From: Marinifilum flexuosum
GTDB lineage: Bacteria > Bacteroidota > Bacteroidia > Bacteroidales > Marinifilaceae
Assembly: GCF_003610555.1 (NCBI RefSeq)
Contig: NZ_RAPQ01000011.1
Location: 365,242 to 429,241 of the forward strand
Direction of reading: 5' to 3'
DNA length: 64,000 nt
A program made the translations under genes and the position numbers. This document shows, in pieces, positions 18,133 through 26,819 of the stretch (position 1 is its first letter; every line of letters starts with the position of its first letter). Below the pieces are notes generated by a model. The model was not told the DNA's origin. It worked only from the letters and a program-made list of their open reading frames with translations, and made no database searches.

Positions 18133-18723
18133 ATGAAAAAGATTAAAGTGTTCCTCATTATTTTATTATCTCTAATATCGATAGTATCGATATTCTTATA
18201 CATCAACAGAGATAAATTTACTTACGTTGGTTCCGTTGACTATGTTGATGTTGACTGCAGTAAGAAAATCGAAATACTAAATGAAGTCTATAAAAGTGAC
18301 CAAAAAATAAGACGAGAGAATAATCTAATTAAGAATGCAAAGGAAGACCATAGGAATCAAGAATTAGTTATAAGTATTATTGAAAAATGTGGAATGCCGA
18401 CCTTAAAGGAAGTAAATCAAAAACAAATGAATGCAATTTGGTTGGGATTGCAACATACCGAATATAAATATCGAAAAAAGTATTTTCCTCTTATTGAAAA
18501 AGCGGTAAAAAATGGCGACTTAAGCAAAGAGCATTATGCTTTAATGAAAGATAGAATTCTGATGGATGAAGGGAAACCTCAAATATATGGAAGCCAAATT
18601 AAAAATGGCAAACTGTATGATTTAGATGAGCCAGAAACTGTAAATGAAAGAAGACAGAAAATGGGATTAGAACCGATAGAAGATTATCTAAAAAGATTTA
18701 ACATTACATTTGACGCTAACTAG
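18133..18723 (+). CDS. DUF6624-like exported or membrane-anchored protein
   Basis: 196 aa. Residues 5-25 are a hydrophobic signal anchor (KVFLIILLSLISIVSIFLYI). The C-terminal half has QMNAIWLGLQHTEYKYRKKY, GDLSKEHYALMKDRILMDEG and PQIYGSQIKNGKLYDL, a pattern I associate with the DUF6624 family. Biochemical function is unknown. It is a stand-alone unit between palindromic repeats in the cassette-like island. Confidence 0.7.
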   Translation: MKKIKVFLIILLSLISIVSIFLYINRDKFTYVGSVDYVDVDCSKKIEILNEVYKSDQKIRRENNLIKNAKEDHRNQELVISIIEKCGMPTLKEVNQKQMNAIWLGLQHTEYKYRKKYFPLIEKAVKNGDLSKEHYALMKDRILMDEGKPQIYGSQIKNGKLYDLDEPETVNERRQKMGLEPIEDYLKRFNITFDAN

Positions 18724-18728
18724 AAATG

Positions 18729-18828
18729 CCTCCCGCTGCCACACAAAAGTTAGATGAAATCAATCCCTTGGTGTGGCTCCATTTCTAAAGCAAAACCACA
18801 CGAGGGCACTCGTGCGGTAGCTAGGGAG
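18729..18828. repeat. GCTGCCGCACGA-type palindromic repeat, copy 2
   Basis: About 100 bp similar to 17996-18097, from cctcccgctgcc to gtagctagggag, with small differences. It starts 6 bp after the DUF6624 gene's stop. Confidence 0.8.
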
Positions 18829-18841
18829 TATAGTACATGAT

Positions 18842-18916
18842 ACCCTCGCTGATGCGCGATTCTATCGCGTTCCTTTTTAGAAAACCACACGAGAAGACTC
18901 GTGCGGTAGCTGGGGG
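18842..18916. repeat. GCGCGA-type short palindromic repeat, copy 2
   Basis: About 75 bp nearly identical to 16111-16186, placed only 13 bp after a longer family member. It keeps the intact end CTCGTGCGGTAGCTGGGGG. Confidence 0.8.
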
Positions 18917-19014
18917 CAAATAATCTCTTGCAAAAATTAAAAGTCCGCCAGATAGGATTTTAGAAGTTAACAAGCACAACAATAGAAATTTACGAAAACA
19001 AACAATTAAGTGAT

Positions 19015-19035
19015 CTAAAGTGCATTGCACTTTAG
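19015..19035. promoter_or_regulatory. 21-bp near-perfect palindrome before the methyltransferase gene
   Basis: CTAAAGTGCA-T-TGCACTTTAG has two 10-bp arms around one base. It lies 30 bp before the chosen methyltransferase start, so it could be an operator or an RNA hairpin affecting translation; a recombination-site remnant is also possible. Confidence 0.4.
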
Positions 19036-19065
19036 CCTTACATTGTGAATCATTTAACCGAATTT

Positions 19066-19803
19066 ATGGATACAAACAAACTAAACAGTGAAAATAAAGA
19101 TATTTGGGATTCTAATGCTAAGGATTGGGATGACTATATGGGAGAAGCTGGCAATGACTGGCATAAAAAACTGATAGCACCTCAAACCGAACAATTACTG
19201 AATTTAAAAAGAAATGACAGACTTTTGGATATCGGTTGTGGTAATGGACTTTTTGCTCGGAGAATGGCAAAAAAAGGAATAAAAGTTACTGCTTTTGATT
19301 TTTCTAATTTAAATATTGAGAATGCACAAAAATATGATACTTCCAATATCAACTATCTGACATTGGATGCAACACTTGAAAGCGATTTAAAAAAACTAAA
19401 TAATAGAAAATTTGAGGGATTAGTTTCTAATATGGTTTTTATGGACATGCCAGATATTGAATACATATTCTCTCAGATAAAAGGCTTGCTGACAGATGAT
19501 GGAGTATTTGTTTTTTCTATTCAACACCCTTGTTTCAATTCAGAATTTGCAGAAGTCAAAGATGATGATAGTTTATTGCTAAAAGATTATGTCCATCGTG
19601 ACATATCGAAAGGCGTTGCAATCCCAACGCAGACAAAAGAACAGTATTATTTTCATCGCCCTATTAGTTATTATATGAATTTAGGATTTGCAAATGGACT
19701 TGTTGTTAGTGGATTTGTAGAATCATCTTTTGACTCAAAGACAAACGATGGAGTTTACTCAAAATTCCCTCCCATATTGATTATAAAGATGATAAAAGGA
19801 TAA
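19066..19803 (+). CDS. Class I SAM-dependent methyltransferase
   Basis: 245 aa from the ATG at 19066; a GTG at 19045 would add seven residues and lies close to the palindrome at 19015-19035. Motif I is RLLDIGCGNGLFARRMA, followed by KVTAFDFSN (motif II) and ISMVF-like VSNMVFMDMPD (motif IV), then HPCFNS and a C-terminal substrate domain. This is the Rossmann-fold small-molecule type, not a DNA methylase (no DPPY or PCQ motif). The substrate is unknown. Single-gene unit in the cassette-like island. Confidence 0.85.
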   Translation: MDTNKLNSENKDIWDSNAKDWDDYMGEAGNDWHKKLIAPQTEQLLNLKRNDRLLDIGCGNGLFARRMAKKGIKVTAFDFSNLNIENAQKYDTSNINYLTLDATLESDLKKLNNRKFEGLVSNMVFMDMPDIEYIFSQIKGLLTDDGVFVFSIQHPCFNSEFAEVKDDDSLLLKDYVHRDISKGVAIPTQTKEQYYFHRPISYYMNLGFANGLVVSGFVESSFDSKTNDGVYSKFPPILIIKMIKG

Positions 19804-20194
19804 AAAACGAACGCACAACAATGTATATACAAAATAGGCGAAACAGTTGTAAATTCAGCGGTTGTAGCCCGCGTCAATATCTAAACAGTTTAATAAGTTT
19901 GAAATCCATAATCGCCCCGCTGCCGCACGAAACCAAGTTCGATGAAATGAATCCCTTCGTGCGGCTCCATTTCTAAAGCAAACCACACGAGAGGACTCGT
20001 TTGGTAGCTGGAAAAGACTTACTGTCACTGCAAATACAAAAGAGAATCAATAAATACCAATAGGCCTACGGCATTGTCCAAGCATGTTTTATTCTTTATT
20101 TGGAATTATTTTGCGAATAAAACTCAACTCTCCTAATAATCTTTTGTTAATTTTATCAAACGAAAGGATAAAACACTTACTTAATATTATATTT
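19804..20194. other. Spacer with cassette-type remnant sequence
   Basis: Starts with ACGCACAACAATGTATATAC and TAGCCCGCGTC-type sequence that looks like a decayed intercassette palindrome, then carries the repeat at 19915-20010. A frame from 20084 runs into the next gene but the stretch before 20195 has no protein-like features. Confidence 0.45.
19915..20010. repeat. GCTGCCGCACGA-type palindromic repeat, copy 3
   Basis: About 96 bp from ccccgctgccgc to tggtagctgg, similar to 17996-18097. One end is mutated (CGTTTGGTAGC for CGTGCGGTAGC). Confidence 0.8.
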
Positions 20195-20413
20195 ATGAAA
20201 CCGTTAAAGATCGGAAAACTATACTTCAATAAAAAAGCTATACTTTTAATTGCTTTTTGTCTTTTTCTTAATGGAATTTTGATTGGAGCATTAGTTGCTT
20301 ACCAACAAAATAGAGGTGAGTCCATTAGCCCTATTCTATTAATGGCATTGATGTTTGTACCATATATACTTTTTTCAAAGGGCATTAAAAAAAACATAAA
20401 TGAAAGCAATTAA
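20195..20413 (+). CDS. Small two-helix membrane protein
   Basis: 72 aa from the ATG at 20195 (an earlier ATG at 20084 would add 37 unconvincing residues). After a basic start (MKPLKIGKLYFNKK) there are two membrane segments, AILLIAFCLFLNGILIGALVAY and SPILLMALMFVPYILF (given in approximate limits), and a basic tail. No family recognised. Last gene of the cassette-like island. Confidence 0.5.
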   Translation: MKPLKIGKLYFNKKAILLIAFCLFLNGILIGALVAYQQNRGESISPILLMALMFVPYILFSKGIKKNINESN

Positions 20414-20551
20414 AGCTGTTTTAAATCTACTTTCTCTCCATCTTAATAATTACTCAATTTATAACTTGATTGAAAGTATATTAAGCTTAAAAAAAACGAA
20501 ATGCTAACAAAAGTAACCGTTGCACAATCAAGTAATATTTGTAAAAAATAA

Positions 20552-20603
20552 GAACAAAGCCTTAAGAGTATGCGGATTTGCAAGCTTTTAAGGCTTTGTT
20601 TTT
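20552..20603 (+). terminator. Rho-independent terminator
   Basis: ACAAAGCCTTAA pairs with TTAAGGCTTTGT over a 20-nt loop, followed by TTTTT. It lies 140 bp after the small membrane gene and can end plus-strand transcription leaving the island. Confidence 0.7.
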
Positions 20604-20687
20604 ACAGTTGGTTTGGTTTGTGTTTTAAATTATTGAGTGTTTAAACAGGCTTGAAGCATTCCTGTGCATTATATTTCTATGATAAAA

Positions 20688-20720
20688 AAAAGGGAGTAGC
20701 ATGATACTCCCTTTTTATTT
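20688..20720 (-). terminator. Terminator of the TonB receptor gene
   Basis: AAAAAGGGAGTA and TACTCCCTTTTT form a stem with a short loop and A/T tracts on both sides, about 95 bp beyond the minus-strand receptor's stop. It could act in both directions. Confidence 0.75.
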
Positions 20721-20814
20721 AATCTTTATTTCGAAAAACCTTAGAATATAACGATTTTATTCAGCCTAACTCTACCAATTTTATAGATTAGTATGAAGAA
20801 TAAAAAGTGATACC

Positions 20815-22866
20815 TTACTTAAACTTCAACTTGTAGTTTAGTCCAAAGGTAAACCATCTGCCTGGTTGATTTAGGTTGCCAATATCGTTGTATTTTTCAT
20901 CCAACAGATTGGTAATACTTGAATACAATAACAAATTCTTGTGCTGCCATTGCAATTTTAAATTCAACAAGTAGAAAGGATCGTAAGCTACTTCTCCGGT
21001 ATATTCACCATTCTCGAAATTCATATAGCTGCCATTTCGGTCCTGATAACTCAGTTGCCAATTGGCCGACAAATTATTCCATATGCCATGATTCACCGTT
21101 AAATCGAATTTATGCTTCAGGTTATCCAATACATAGTTGGAAAAATACTCATCACTTCCCTTATCCAGTTTAATGTAAGAGTAATTCAGCTTCACTTTTT
21201 TAAGGAAGATCGATTTCCCAAATAATCTCTCTGGTGAAATATCAAGTCCGGTCTCAATTCCAAATGAGTTTACCTCTGTTAGATTTTGAGTTTTCCACTT
21301 CTCTTCCTCATTTTCTCTTACCCAATCGATTAAATCCTTTCCATTTCGGTAAAAAGTATTGATATGTGCTTTTAAGCTTTTGTTATTGAATTTAAAACCT
21401 CCTTCGAAAGTCAGCGATTTTTCCGGCTTTAAATCGGGATTACCAATATTGGTAGGTCCATTGTAGTACAAATCGGTAAATGTAGGCATGCGCATAGAAG
21501 AGTTTACCGACGAGTATACTTTTAAATCATCGCTAATTTGATAGGCTACATCAATACCCGGATAAATCTTCCAGTCAAAATCCAGATCGGAAATCCAGTT
21601 GAACATGGCTCCTACCGAGATACTCCACTTGTTTAGATATAAGGAGTGTTCGGCAAAATAGGAAACATGAGACCTGGAGTGAGATCGGGTAAAATACTGA
21701 CCACTTTCTCCTGGAACTTTAATGGGCTCATCCATTTCTTCACCTAACACATTGCTCCAAATGTTTTCTGATCGGAATTCAGCTCCAAAGGAAGTTTTTC
21801 CCAGACTGGAACTGAACCATGTATTTAAACCGGCTCCTAATACATCTGTTAAGTGATAGTTGTGCGTTGTATACCAACTTGCCGGATTATCGCGAAACAA
21901 TTCGAAACGATCCTGATGGCGGCGCCAGTATAAGGATGGTTTAAAGTGTAGTTTCTTTCCTGTTTCGTATTGCAGGGATGCGAATGTTGTTTTGGTTTTT
22001 TCGTACTGATTAGGAAATTTAGGTGTATAGAAACTATTGGCTCCAAATCCTTTTTGTGTGTAGCCCAATTGCACATCTAATTTTCCTGGTTCACTTTCCA
22101 GCTGTGCATGGTAAAAAACATTATGCGTTTCGAAATCGGTATTGTCGATGTATCCATCGGAAGATTTTCGATTTGCAGCTACAAAATGTTGAAGTTTTCC
22201 GGTTCTAAACGCATAGTTTGCATTCAAATCCGATAAATTGTGCTCTCCATAAACCAGATCAACATTCAATTCATGATTCTTATTTTCTCCGGTAATGATA
22301 TTAATGGCTCCCGAAAATGCATTTGGGCCATATACACGTGCTGCAGGTCCTTGCAGGATTTCCACTCTTGAAATGTTTTTTAAACTTACCGGAAGATTGA
22401 AGTTGTGATGTCCGGTTTGTGGATCAGAGATATTGATGCCATTTAAAAGAATTAAGGTTTGATCGAAGGAACCTCCACGAACCGAAATATCGGCCTGAAC
22501 ACCATGAACACCTCTTTGTCTGACATCAACACTAAGAGCATATTCCAATAGTTCCTGAATACTCTGCACTGGGGCAGCCTCAATTTCCTCTCTCTCGATT
22601 ACGGATACAATCCGCGCCACCTGCGAGTAGGTAACAGGCGATCTTTGGGCACTGACTTTGATCTCATCAAGGTCGTATTGCATGCTTATCTCCGATGACT
22701 GGTTTTGAGCAAAAACAATTTCAGGACTGATAACAATTAAGTAAGCCACAAGTAGAACTGTAATTTTCACCTGCTTGCTAATTGCCTGAAATAATGAATA
22801 GTTTTTACCACCCCAGCGTCGGAATGTTAACATACTAGCCCATTGGCTTTGTTTTAATACTTTCAT
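20815..22866 (-). CDS. TonB-dependent receptor, BtuB-like
   Basis: 683 aa. An N-terminal extension (FRRWGGKNYSLFQAISKQV) leads into a signal sequence ending near IVFAQN. The plug domain (about 70-180) has DISVRGGSFDQTLILLNGIN and VEILQGPAARVYGPNAFSGA, typical of TonB receptors. The rest is a 22-strand-type barrel ending in LNYKLKFK. The RRW.GKNYSLF start is typical, as I recall it, of Bacteroidota receptors linked to cobalamin uptake, so corrinoid is the favoured ligand, but no cobalamin riboswitch or btuCDF genes are visible. It is a single-gene unit. Acts in the outer membrane with TonB-ExbBD encoded elsewhere. Confidence 0.85.
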   Translation of the reverse strand: MKVLKQSQWASMLTFRRWGGKNYSLFQAISKQVKITVLLVAYLIVISPEIVFAQNQSSEISMQYDLDEIKVSAQRSPVTYSQVARIVSVIEREEIEAAPVQSIQELLEYALSVDVRQRGVHGVQADISVRGGSFDQTLILLNGINISDPQTGHHNFNLPVSLKNISRVEILQGPAARVYGPNAFSGAINIITGENKNHELNVDLVYGEHNLSDLNANYAFRTGKLQHFVAANRKSSDGYIDNTDFETHNVFYHAQLESEPGKLDVQLGYTQKGFGANSFYTPKFPNQYEKTKTTFASLQYETGKKLHFKPSLYWRRHQDRFELFRDNPASWYTTHNYHLTDVLGAGLNTWFSSSLGKTSFGAEFRSENIWSNVLGEEMDEPIKVPGESGQYFTRSHSRSHVSYFAEHSLYLNKWSISVGAMFNWISDLDFDWKIYPGIDVAYQISDDLKVYSSVNSSMRMPTFTDLYYNGPTNIGNPDLKPEKSLTFEGGFKFNNKSLKAHINTFYRNGKDLIDWVRENEEEKWKTQNLTEVNSFGIETGLDISPERLFGKSIFLKKVKLNYSYIKLDKGSDEYFSNYVLDNLKHKFDLTVNHGIWNNLSANWQLSYQDRNGSYMNFENGEYTGEVAYDPFYLLNLKLQWQHKNLLLYSSITNLLDEKYNDIGNLNQPGRWFTFGLNYKLKFK

Positions 22867-23263
22867 TTACTTTTTATAATAAGGATGGCAAAAATAGAAA
22901 TAAAAATAATCTTCACAGCCTAAACTTACTTTTATTTAGTCTACATTAAGTTTTTCACTTTCGCTCCAGAGAATTGTAATGACTCCCATAGCTATTAAGT
23001 CAATGATTAAAAGTTGATGTTTATTCGATTGTAAGCCTATCTACTGCAACACTCCTTTATATCTTGTTATCAGTCACTTTTATTTATTGCATCACTCCTA
23101 ACATGAATTAAGTTAAGATTAATTTTGGCAGTTTCATTTTTAATTGTAACTTTTTATGAAAATTAAAAGGAGGCTCTCCATTGTGATCAAATTATACAGG
23201 AGAGCAATTAAAAACTATTACAATAATCGACTCATTAAATTTACTTAAGCGTTATATTTTAGT
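22867..23263. other. Divergent intergenic region with hairpin
   Basis: 397 bp between the minus-strand receptor and the plus-strand operon at 23264. A stem GCTCTCC (23173-23179) / GGAGAGC (23199-23205) lies 58 bp before the first gene of the operon. TAATTTTG near 23122 resembles a Bacteroidota -7 box (TAnnTTTG). No B12 riboswitch motif was seen. Confidence 0.4.
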
Positions 23264-23521
23264 ATGTCAGAATTTAAAAAGGCTGTTAAGGAACTGATGC
23301 AAGACCTCAACAGCAACGAAGTAGCTATCATCGAAAAAAGTGATTTTGATAGTTCATCAGCAAAGCTTCTATCCTATGGGAAGGTTGAATTAGGTGGTGA
23401 TGCCGTTCAGGTATTATCGAAAGAAAATCAACAAGTCACACAACTGCACAACGAATTATTGATCTGTTCAAGTAAAAACCGCAAAGCGGTTTGGGATTTT
23501 ATTAGCAGATCGCTCCTGTAA
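23264..23521 (+). CDS. Small protein, GDAV family (paralogue of next gene)
   Basis: 85 aa, no signal peptide. Its centre (YGKVELGGDAVQVLSKE) aligns with YTRFELDGDAVNFVNNK in the next gene product, and both continue with a helix containing Leu/His-rich heptads and a hydrophobic C-terminus, so the two are homologous. Family not recognised. First gene of a four-gene operon (26-bp gap to the next). Confidence 0.7.
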   Translation: MSEFKKAVKELMQDLNSNEVAIIEKSDFDSSSAKLLSYGKVELGGDAVQVLSKENQQVTQLHNELLICSSKNRKAVWDFISRSLL

Positions 23522-23546
23522 TATTAACAATTAAACACAAACTATT

Positions 23547-23891
23547 ATGAGTATCGATGTAAAAACTCTTATGGAGAAAGTCAACACTGCAATTAAAGAT
23601 GTATCTACTCTTGAAGTTGCAACGCTAACCAATGCAAATGACAATAAATTTGATCTTACCAATGGATCAAACAAAAATGTCTTTGAAGCCATTCGTAAAA
23701 ATATTACTCAATCCGATTTGGTAGCTTATACGCGTTTTGAACTGGATGGAGATGCGGTAAATTTTGTGAATAACAAAGAGGAACTTACTGCTTTGGTAGA
23801 AGATCATAGTATTCTGGTTGAATCTGCACTGGAAACCCGCAAAACCCTTTTTAACACTGTGGTAAGTACGGTTAAAAATGTAATTAAATAA
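23547..23891 (+). CDS. Small protein, GDAV family, second paralogue
   Basis: 114 aa, no signal peptide. N-terminal helix (MSIDVKTLMEKVNTAIKDV), a central stretch with YTRFELDGDAVNFV (about 70-83), then a helix ending in a basic amphipathic tail (TVVSTVKNVIK). Shares the LxGDAV core with the 85-aa protein encoded just upstream, indicating a tandem duplication with divergence. Possible roles are subunits of a small complex or cofactors of the large protein encoded at 24159; none is shown by the sequence. Confidence 0.72.
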   Translation: MSIDVKTLMEKVNTAIKDVSTLEVATLTNANDNKFDLTNGSNKNVFEAIRKNITQSDLVAYTRFELDGDAVNFVNNKEELTALVEDHSILVESALETRKTLFNTVVSTVKNVIK

Positions 23892-23912
23892 CCAGCTTTA
23901 TCATCTGAAACT

Positions 23913-24155
23913 GTGAAACAAAAAGTCAAGTATATTTTCTGTACCCTTAATATTAATTTTAAGGAAAATTCCTTTCATGCTTCAAGCATATGGAACGAAC
24001 TAAAGGCACAAAATGCCCAAGAAATCACTCCTTATTTAGAAGCCAATGAAGATCAAAATCCTACTGTAGAAGGGTATGGAAAATATGCTATTAGCATTCA
24101 AAAGCAATTTGTGAGTTTTCTACAATTTATGAGAAAGAAGCTGAATAAATCGTAA
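23913..24155 (+). CDS. Hypothetical 80-aa protein
   Basis: Starts with GTG 21 bp after the preceding stop and ends 3 bp before the 551-aa gene. 80 aa, no signal peptide; mixed structure with a basic, aromatic-rich C-terminal helix (KQFVSFLQFMRKKLNKS). No family recognised. Tight spacing places it in the operon and suggests a partner of the large protein. Confidence 0.6.
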   Translation: MKQKVKYIFCTLNINFKENSFHASSIWNELKAQNAQEITPYLEANEDQNPTVEGYGKYAISIQKQFVSFLQFMRKKLNKS

Positions 24156-24158
24156 ATC

Positions 24159-25814
24159 ATGTCGATACAAGAAATTTTTAGGAGTGAGTTTTTGAAACCC
24201 GAAACAGAGGTGAACTTTACTGCCATTCACAAACTAGAGTGTGAGGAAGTTCTGGATAATTTGGGTTATATTGAACTTGATCGCAACAGTGGCAAACAAA
24301 CTGCCAGCTTTGAGCAATTAGAGAAAGGTATTTCTTTATTCAGACAAGAATATGATTTGTACAAGCTGGATTTCCATAAAAGTATTGATCGCTTTGGCAC
24401 ATTTAAAAGCCATTTACTTTCTGAAGAGGAACTTGACTTTCTGCATGAACTATCCTCTTTGGAGGGCGAATTTGAACTTCATCATTACCCTCTAAAAAAA
24501 ATTGAACAAAACCCTATCCTATCCAGAGTTCTTAACTGGCGATTAGGAATTCTATCCATATTCAATAAAAGTATTACCAATCAATTATCAAATGATCTCA
24601 CAAAGCATCTTAATCTGTTAGGATCGTGGTGTAACATTTCAGGTCATGAACAAATTATTGAGCTATTGGGTAATATGGAAGATCTTTCCATGGCAATTGC
24701 AAAACAAGATTTCTACTCTGGTTCTGACTATCGACACCTTATCTATTTTAAAAACTCTTACAGAAAGTTAAAAGATAAAGGTGTTAAGTTTACAAGCAAT
24801 AAAAAAAGATTCGAATCCAGATTACCATTTATTCCTAAGGAAAGCCAAAACACTTTAAACCTGGTTCGAAAAAAGAAAGTTCCATTTGATAGCTTTCAAA
24901 ACGATCAATTGCATCAGCTCATGACTCGTTTGGTTCAAATTAGACTATGGTTATTGGGCAATTATCAAGGCAAGTTGGATAATGATCTTGGTCCTTTAAG
25001 CATTACAGGCATTCATTCTCTTATTTCCTACATACATGAAAGCTATGGTGGAAAGCAAGGGTATAAAATGAGTGATTTGCTAATGCGCTTAGGAAACGAC
25101 AGATGGGTGTTAAATGTTAACTACCTCTTTAAAGCACTGCTTCCTGTACTTGTTAGGATGGAAAGTGATAAAAAGATGGAAACCATATCAGAAGAATTTA
25201 GCACCATTATTAACAAACTGGAAAAGGAAGAAGATAAAAAAGAGGTATTAAAAGTGATTGATCAGCAAATAAAGACTGAATTTGAATCTCCTTCGAATCG
25301 AAAATCCAAAACAAGAGGGGGCAAAAGATTACTTCGCTCGATTGGTCGATTTTTCAAACGCATTGGTGATTTTATAAAAGATGGCATTCAATGGGTTATC
25401 GAATCGATAAAAAATCTGTTTAAATGGTTTAAAAATGGAATTAAGATCTTAGTTCGCGAGTTAAAAAAGGCATTTCATATGGCCAAAACAGCATTGTCCT
25501 TTTTCTTTTCAAAAAGGATTGTAAAATCTCAAAACACCAACAGTCAACTAATCACCGATTACGATTTTAATTTCGACAGTTTAACTACAGTTATTGGAAC
25601 AGACAAGGAATTAATTGAGGAACACATCCGCAAAAACAGGTGGATTACCAATGCACTTGAAGAAGTATCTGAATTTTTAGGTACTGTTATATCCATTGCC
25701 ATTAAAATTGCAAAAGGGCCAATGGGTTGGATTCAGCTTGGTATCGAAGTCATAAAATATCTGGTTGACAACAAATTTCATTACAACAGGTTATCTCTTG
25801 ATTTAGATAATTAG
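24159..25814 (+). CDS. 551-aa protein with PG-binding-like motifs and cationic amphipathic region
   Basis: No signal peptide. Residues 258-290 (QIRLWLLGNYQGKLDNDLGP plus SITGIHSLISYI) resemble PG_binding_1 repeats (LxxLGYYxGxxDGxxGxxT); residues 31-62 (LDNLGYIELD ... LEKGISLF) weakly do too. Residues 388-453 are a run of strongly basic amphipathic helices (RLLRSIGRFFKRIGDFIKDG, IKNLFKWFKNGIKILV, LKKAFHMAKTALSFFFSKR). A hydrophobic stretch follows at 502-537. Such a layout fits a membrane-active or envelope-binding protein, possibly a toxin or lysis-type factor, but no known family is recognised. Last and largest gene of the four-gene operon. Confidence 0.78.
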   Translation: MSIQEIFRSEFLKPETEVNFTAIHKLECEEVLDNLGYIELDRNSGKQTASFEQLEKGISLFRQEYDLYKLDFHKSIDRFGTFKSHLLSEEELDFLHELSSLEGEFELHHYPLKKIEQNPILSRVLNWRLGILSIFNKSITNQLSNDLTKHLNLLGSWCNISGHEQIIELLGNMEDLSMAIAKQDFYSGSDYRHLIYFKNSYRKLKDKGVKFTSNKKRFESRLPFIPKESQNTLNLVRKKKVPFDSFQNDQLHQLMTRLVQIRLWLLGNYQGKLDNDLGPLSITGIHSLISYIHESYGGKQGYKMSDLLMRLGNDRWVLNVNYLFKALLPVLVRMESDKKMETISEEFSTIINKLEKEEDKKEVLKVIDQQIKTEFESPSNRKSKTRGGKRLLRSIGRFFKRIGDFIKDGIQWVIESIKNLFKWFKNGIKILVRELKKAFHMAKTALSFFFSKRIVKSQNTNSQLITDYDFNFDSLTTVIGTDKELIEEHIRKNRWITNALEEVSEFLGTVISIAIKIAKGPMGWIQLGIEVIKYLVDNKFHYNRLSLDLDN

Positions 25815-25866
25815 TTGAATTTTGGAAATGCTTTGAAATTTAACGGAAAATGTAAATAATAAGGAA

Positions 25867-25934
25867 AGAGCGATTTCATCAAACACTTCTAATCTTTTAC
25901 ACACTCATTCTATACTTATTAATGAAATCGCTCT
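25867..25934. terminator. Long inverted repeat after the operon
   Basis: AGAGCGATTTCAT (25867-25879) and ATGAAATCGCTCT (25922-25934) are perfect 13-bp arms around a 42-nt AT-rich loop, 52 bp after the 551-aa gene. It probably forms a transcript-end structure, though it lacks a T tract. Confidence 0.5.
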
Positions 25935-26471
25935 AATGAAGACTAACCCTAATTTTACACACATATAAATAGTCTTCGTTGCAAAGAACTAATAAGTTAC
26001 AAATTTTAGGGTTAAAATGCCAGTGCAAACTTTGCATCTGCATACATCAAGGAAATTTAGCTCTTACAAGAATAATGTGCACTTTTTACCCATGCAATGG
26101 GATAATGTAGCATATCCTGTCAGCATTTATTAAAATGTATTTAATATGATTTAAGTGCTTATAAGGACATTTTATTGGGAAATGGCAGGTGCTGTTGGTA
26201 AGTTTTGAAATGAGAACCAGTTGAATTACTGCATCCAAAGATAATTCTTTGTATCACCAGGAATTACAATCTTGGTGGCCTTTTTGAACAAACTCAAGGA
26301 GCATTTAGTACTCCTTGAGATGGTATATAAAGTAATAGTTAGTTTTGTGTTAATGAGAGAGGGCTTCCCCATTGATTTTTTAAAAGGATGTGTATGAATA
26401 TTGAAGAAAGCCCTCTAACCACCAACTAAATCAATCTTTTGTGATCATTTAAAGGTTGTCAAATAGTTTAC
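25935..26471. other. Intergenic region with two hairpins
   Basis: Gene-free region between convergent units. CTCAAGGAG (26293) / CTCCTTGAG (26311) is a perfect 9-bp stem, and AGAGGGCTT near 26344 faces AAGCCCTCT near 26410 with a long loop. These are likely the 3' ends of the minus-strand operon that starts at 36296. Confidence 0.45.
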
Positions 26472-26735
26472 TTACTTGTTTCCTTTGTTGACATATTCCT
26501 GAGCATCGGTTTTTTGCCCAATTTCTCGTCTTCCCTTTTTGTTTAGACGCTTAAACTGTAGGTATTGAAATACCAAACCTCCTATCAAATAAATGGGAAG
26601 GGTATACAATTGTTTCCATGTTATCAGCTCATCACTGCTTTCAACTACGAACATCGTAACGCCAACAAACATGAAAACTCCCCATAGTAAACCAGGATAA
26701 ATCCATGTTTTTAATCCAAAACTTGTGTCGAACAT
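26472..26735 (-). CDS. Small two-helix membrane protein at end of the SusCD operon
   Basis: 87 aa with two membrane segments (PGLLWGVFMFVGVTMFVV and LYTLPIYLIGGLVFQYL) and a basic cytoplasmic tail. It lies 84 bp downstream of the DUF4302 lipoprotein gene on the same strand and is probably the last gene of that operon. No family recognised. Confidence 0.65.
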   Translation of the reverse strand: MFDTSFGLKTWIYPGLLWGVFMFVGVTMFVVESSDELITWKQLYTLPIYLIGGLVFQYLQFKRLNKKGRREIGQKTDAQEYVNKGNK

Positions 26736-26819
26736 TGTTATTTTGAATTGAGATTAATAATTACCCTTCCGCTTACAATAAGATGAAATACATAAGCAGA
26801 AGGGCATTCAGTGATCTAA

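Noticed and set aside
15122..20010. A CRISPR array
   Set aside because: Repeats are spread between genes, differ in length and have no regular short spacers; no cas genes are present.
22867..23263. Cobalamin riboswitch before the BtuB-like gene
   Set aside because: I looked for a B12-box-like conserved core in the minus-strand leader and saw none; absence here is not proof.
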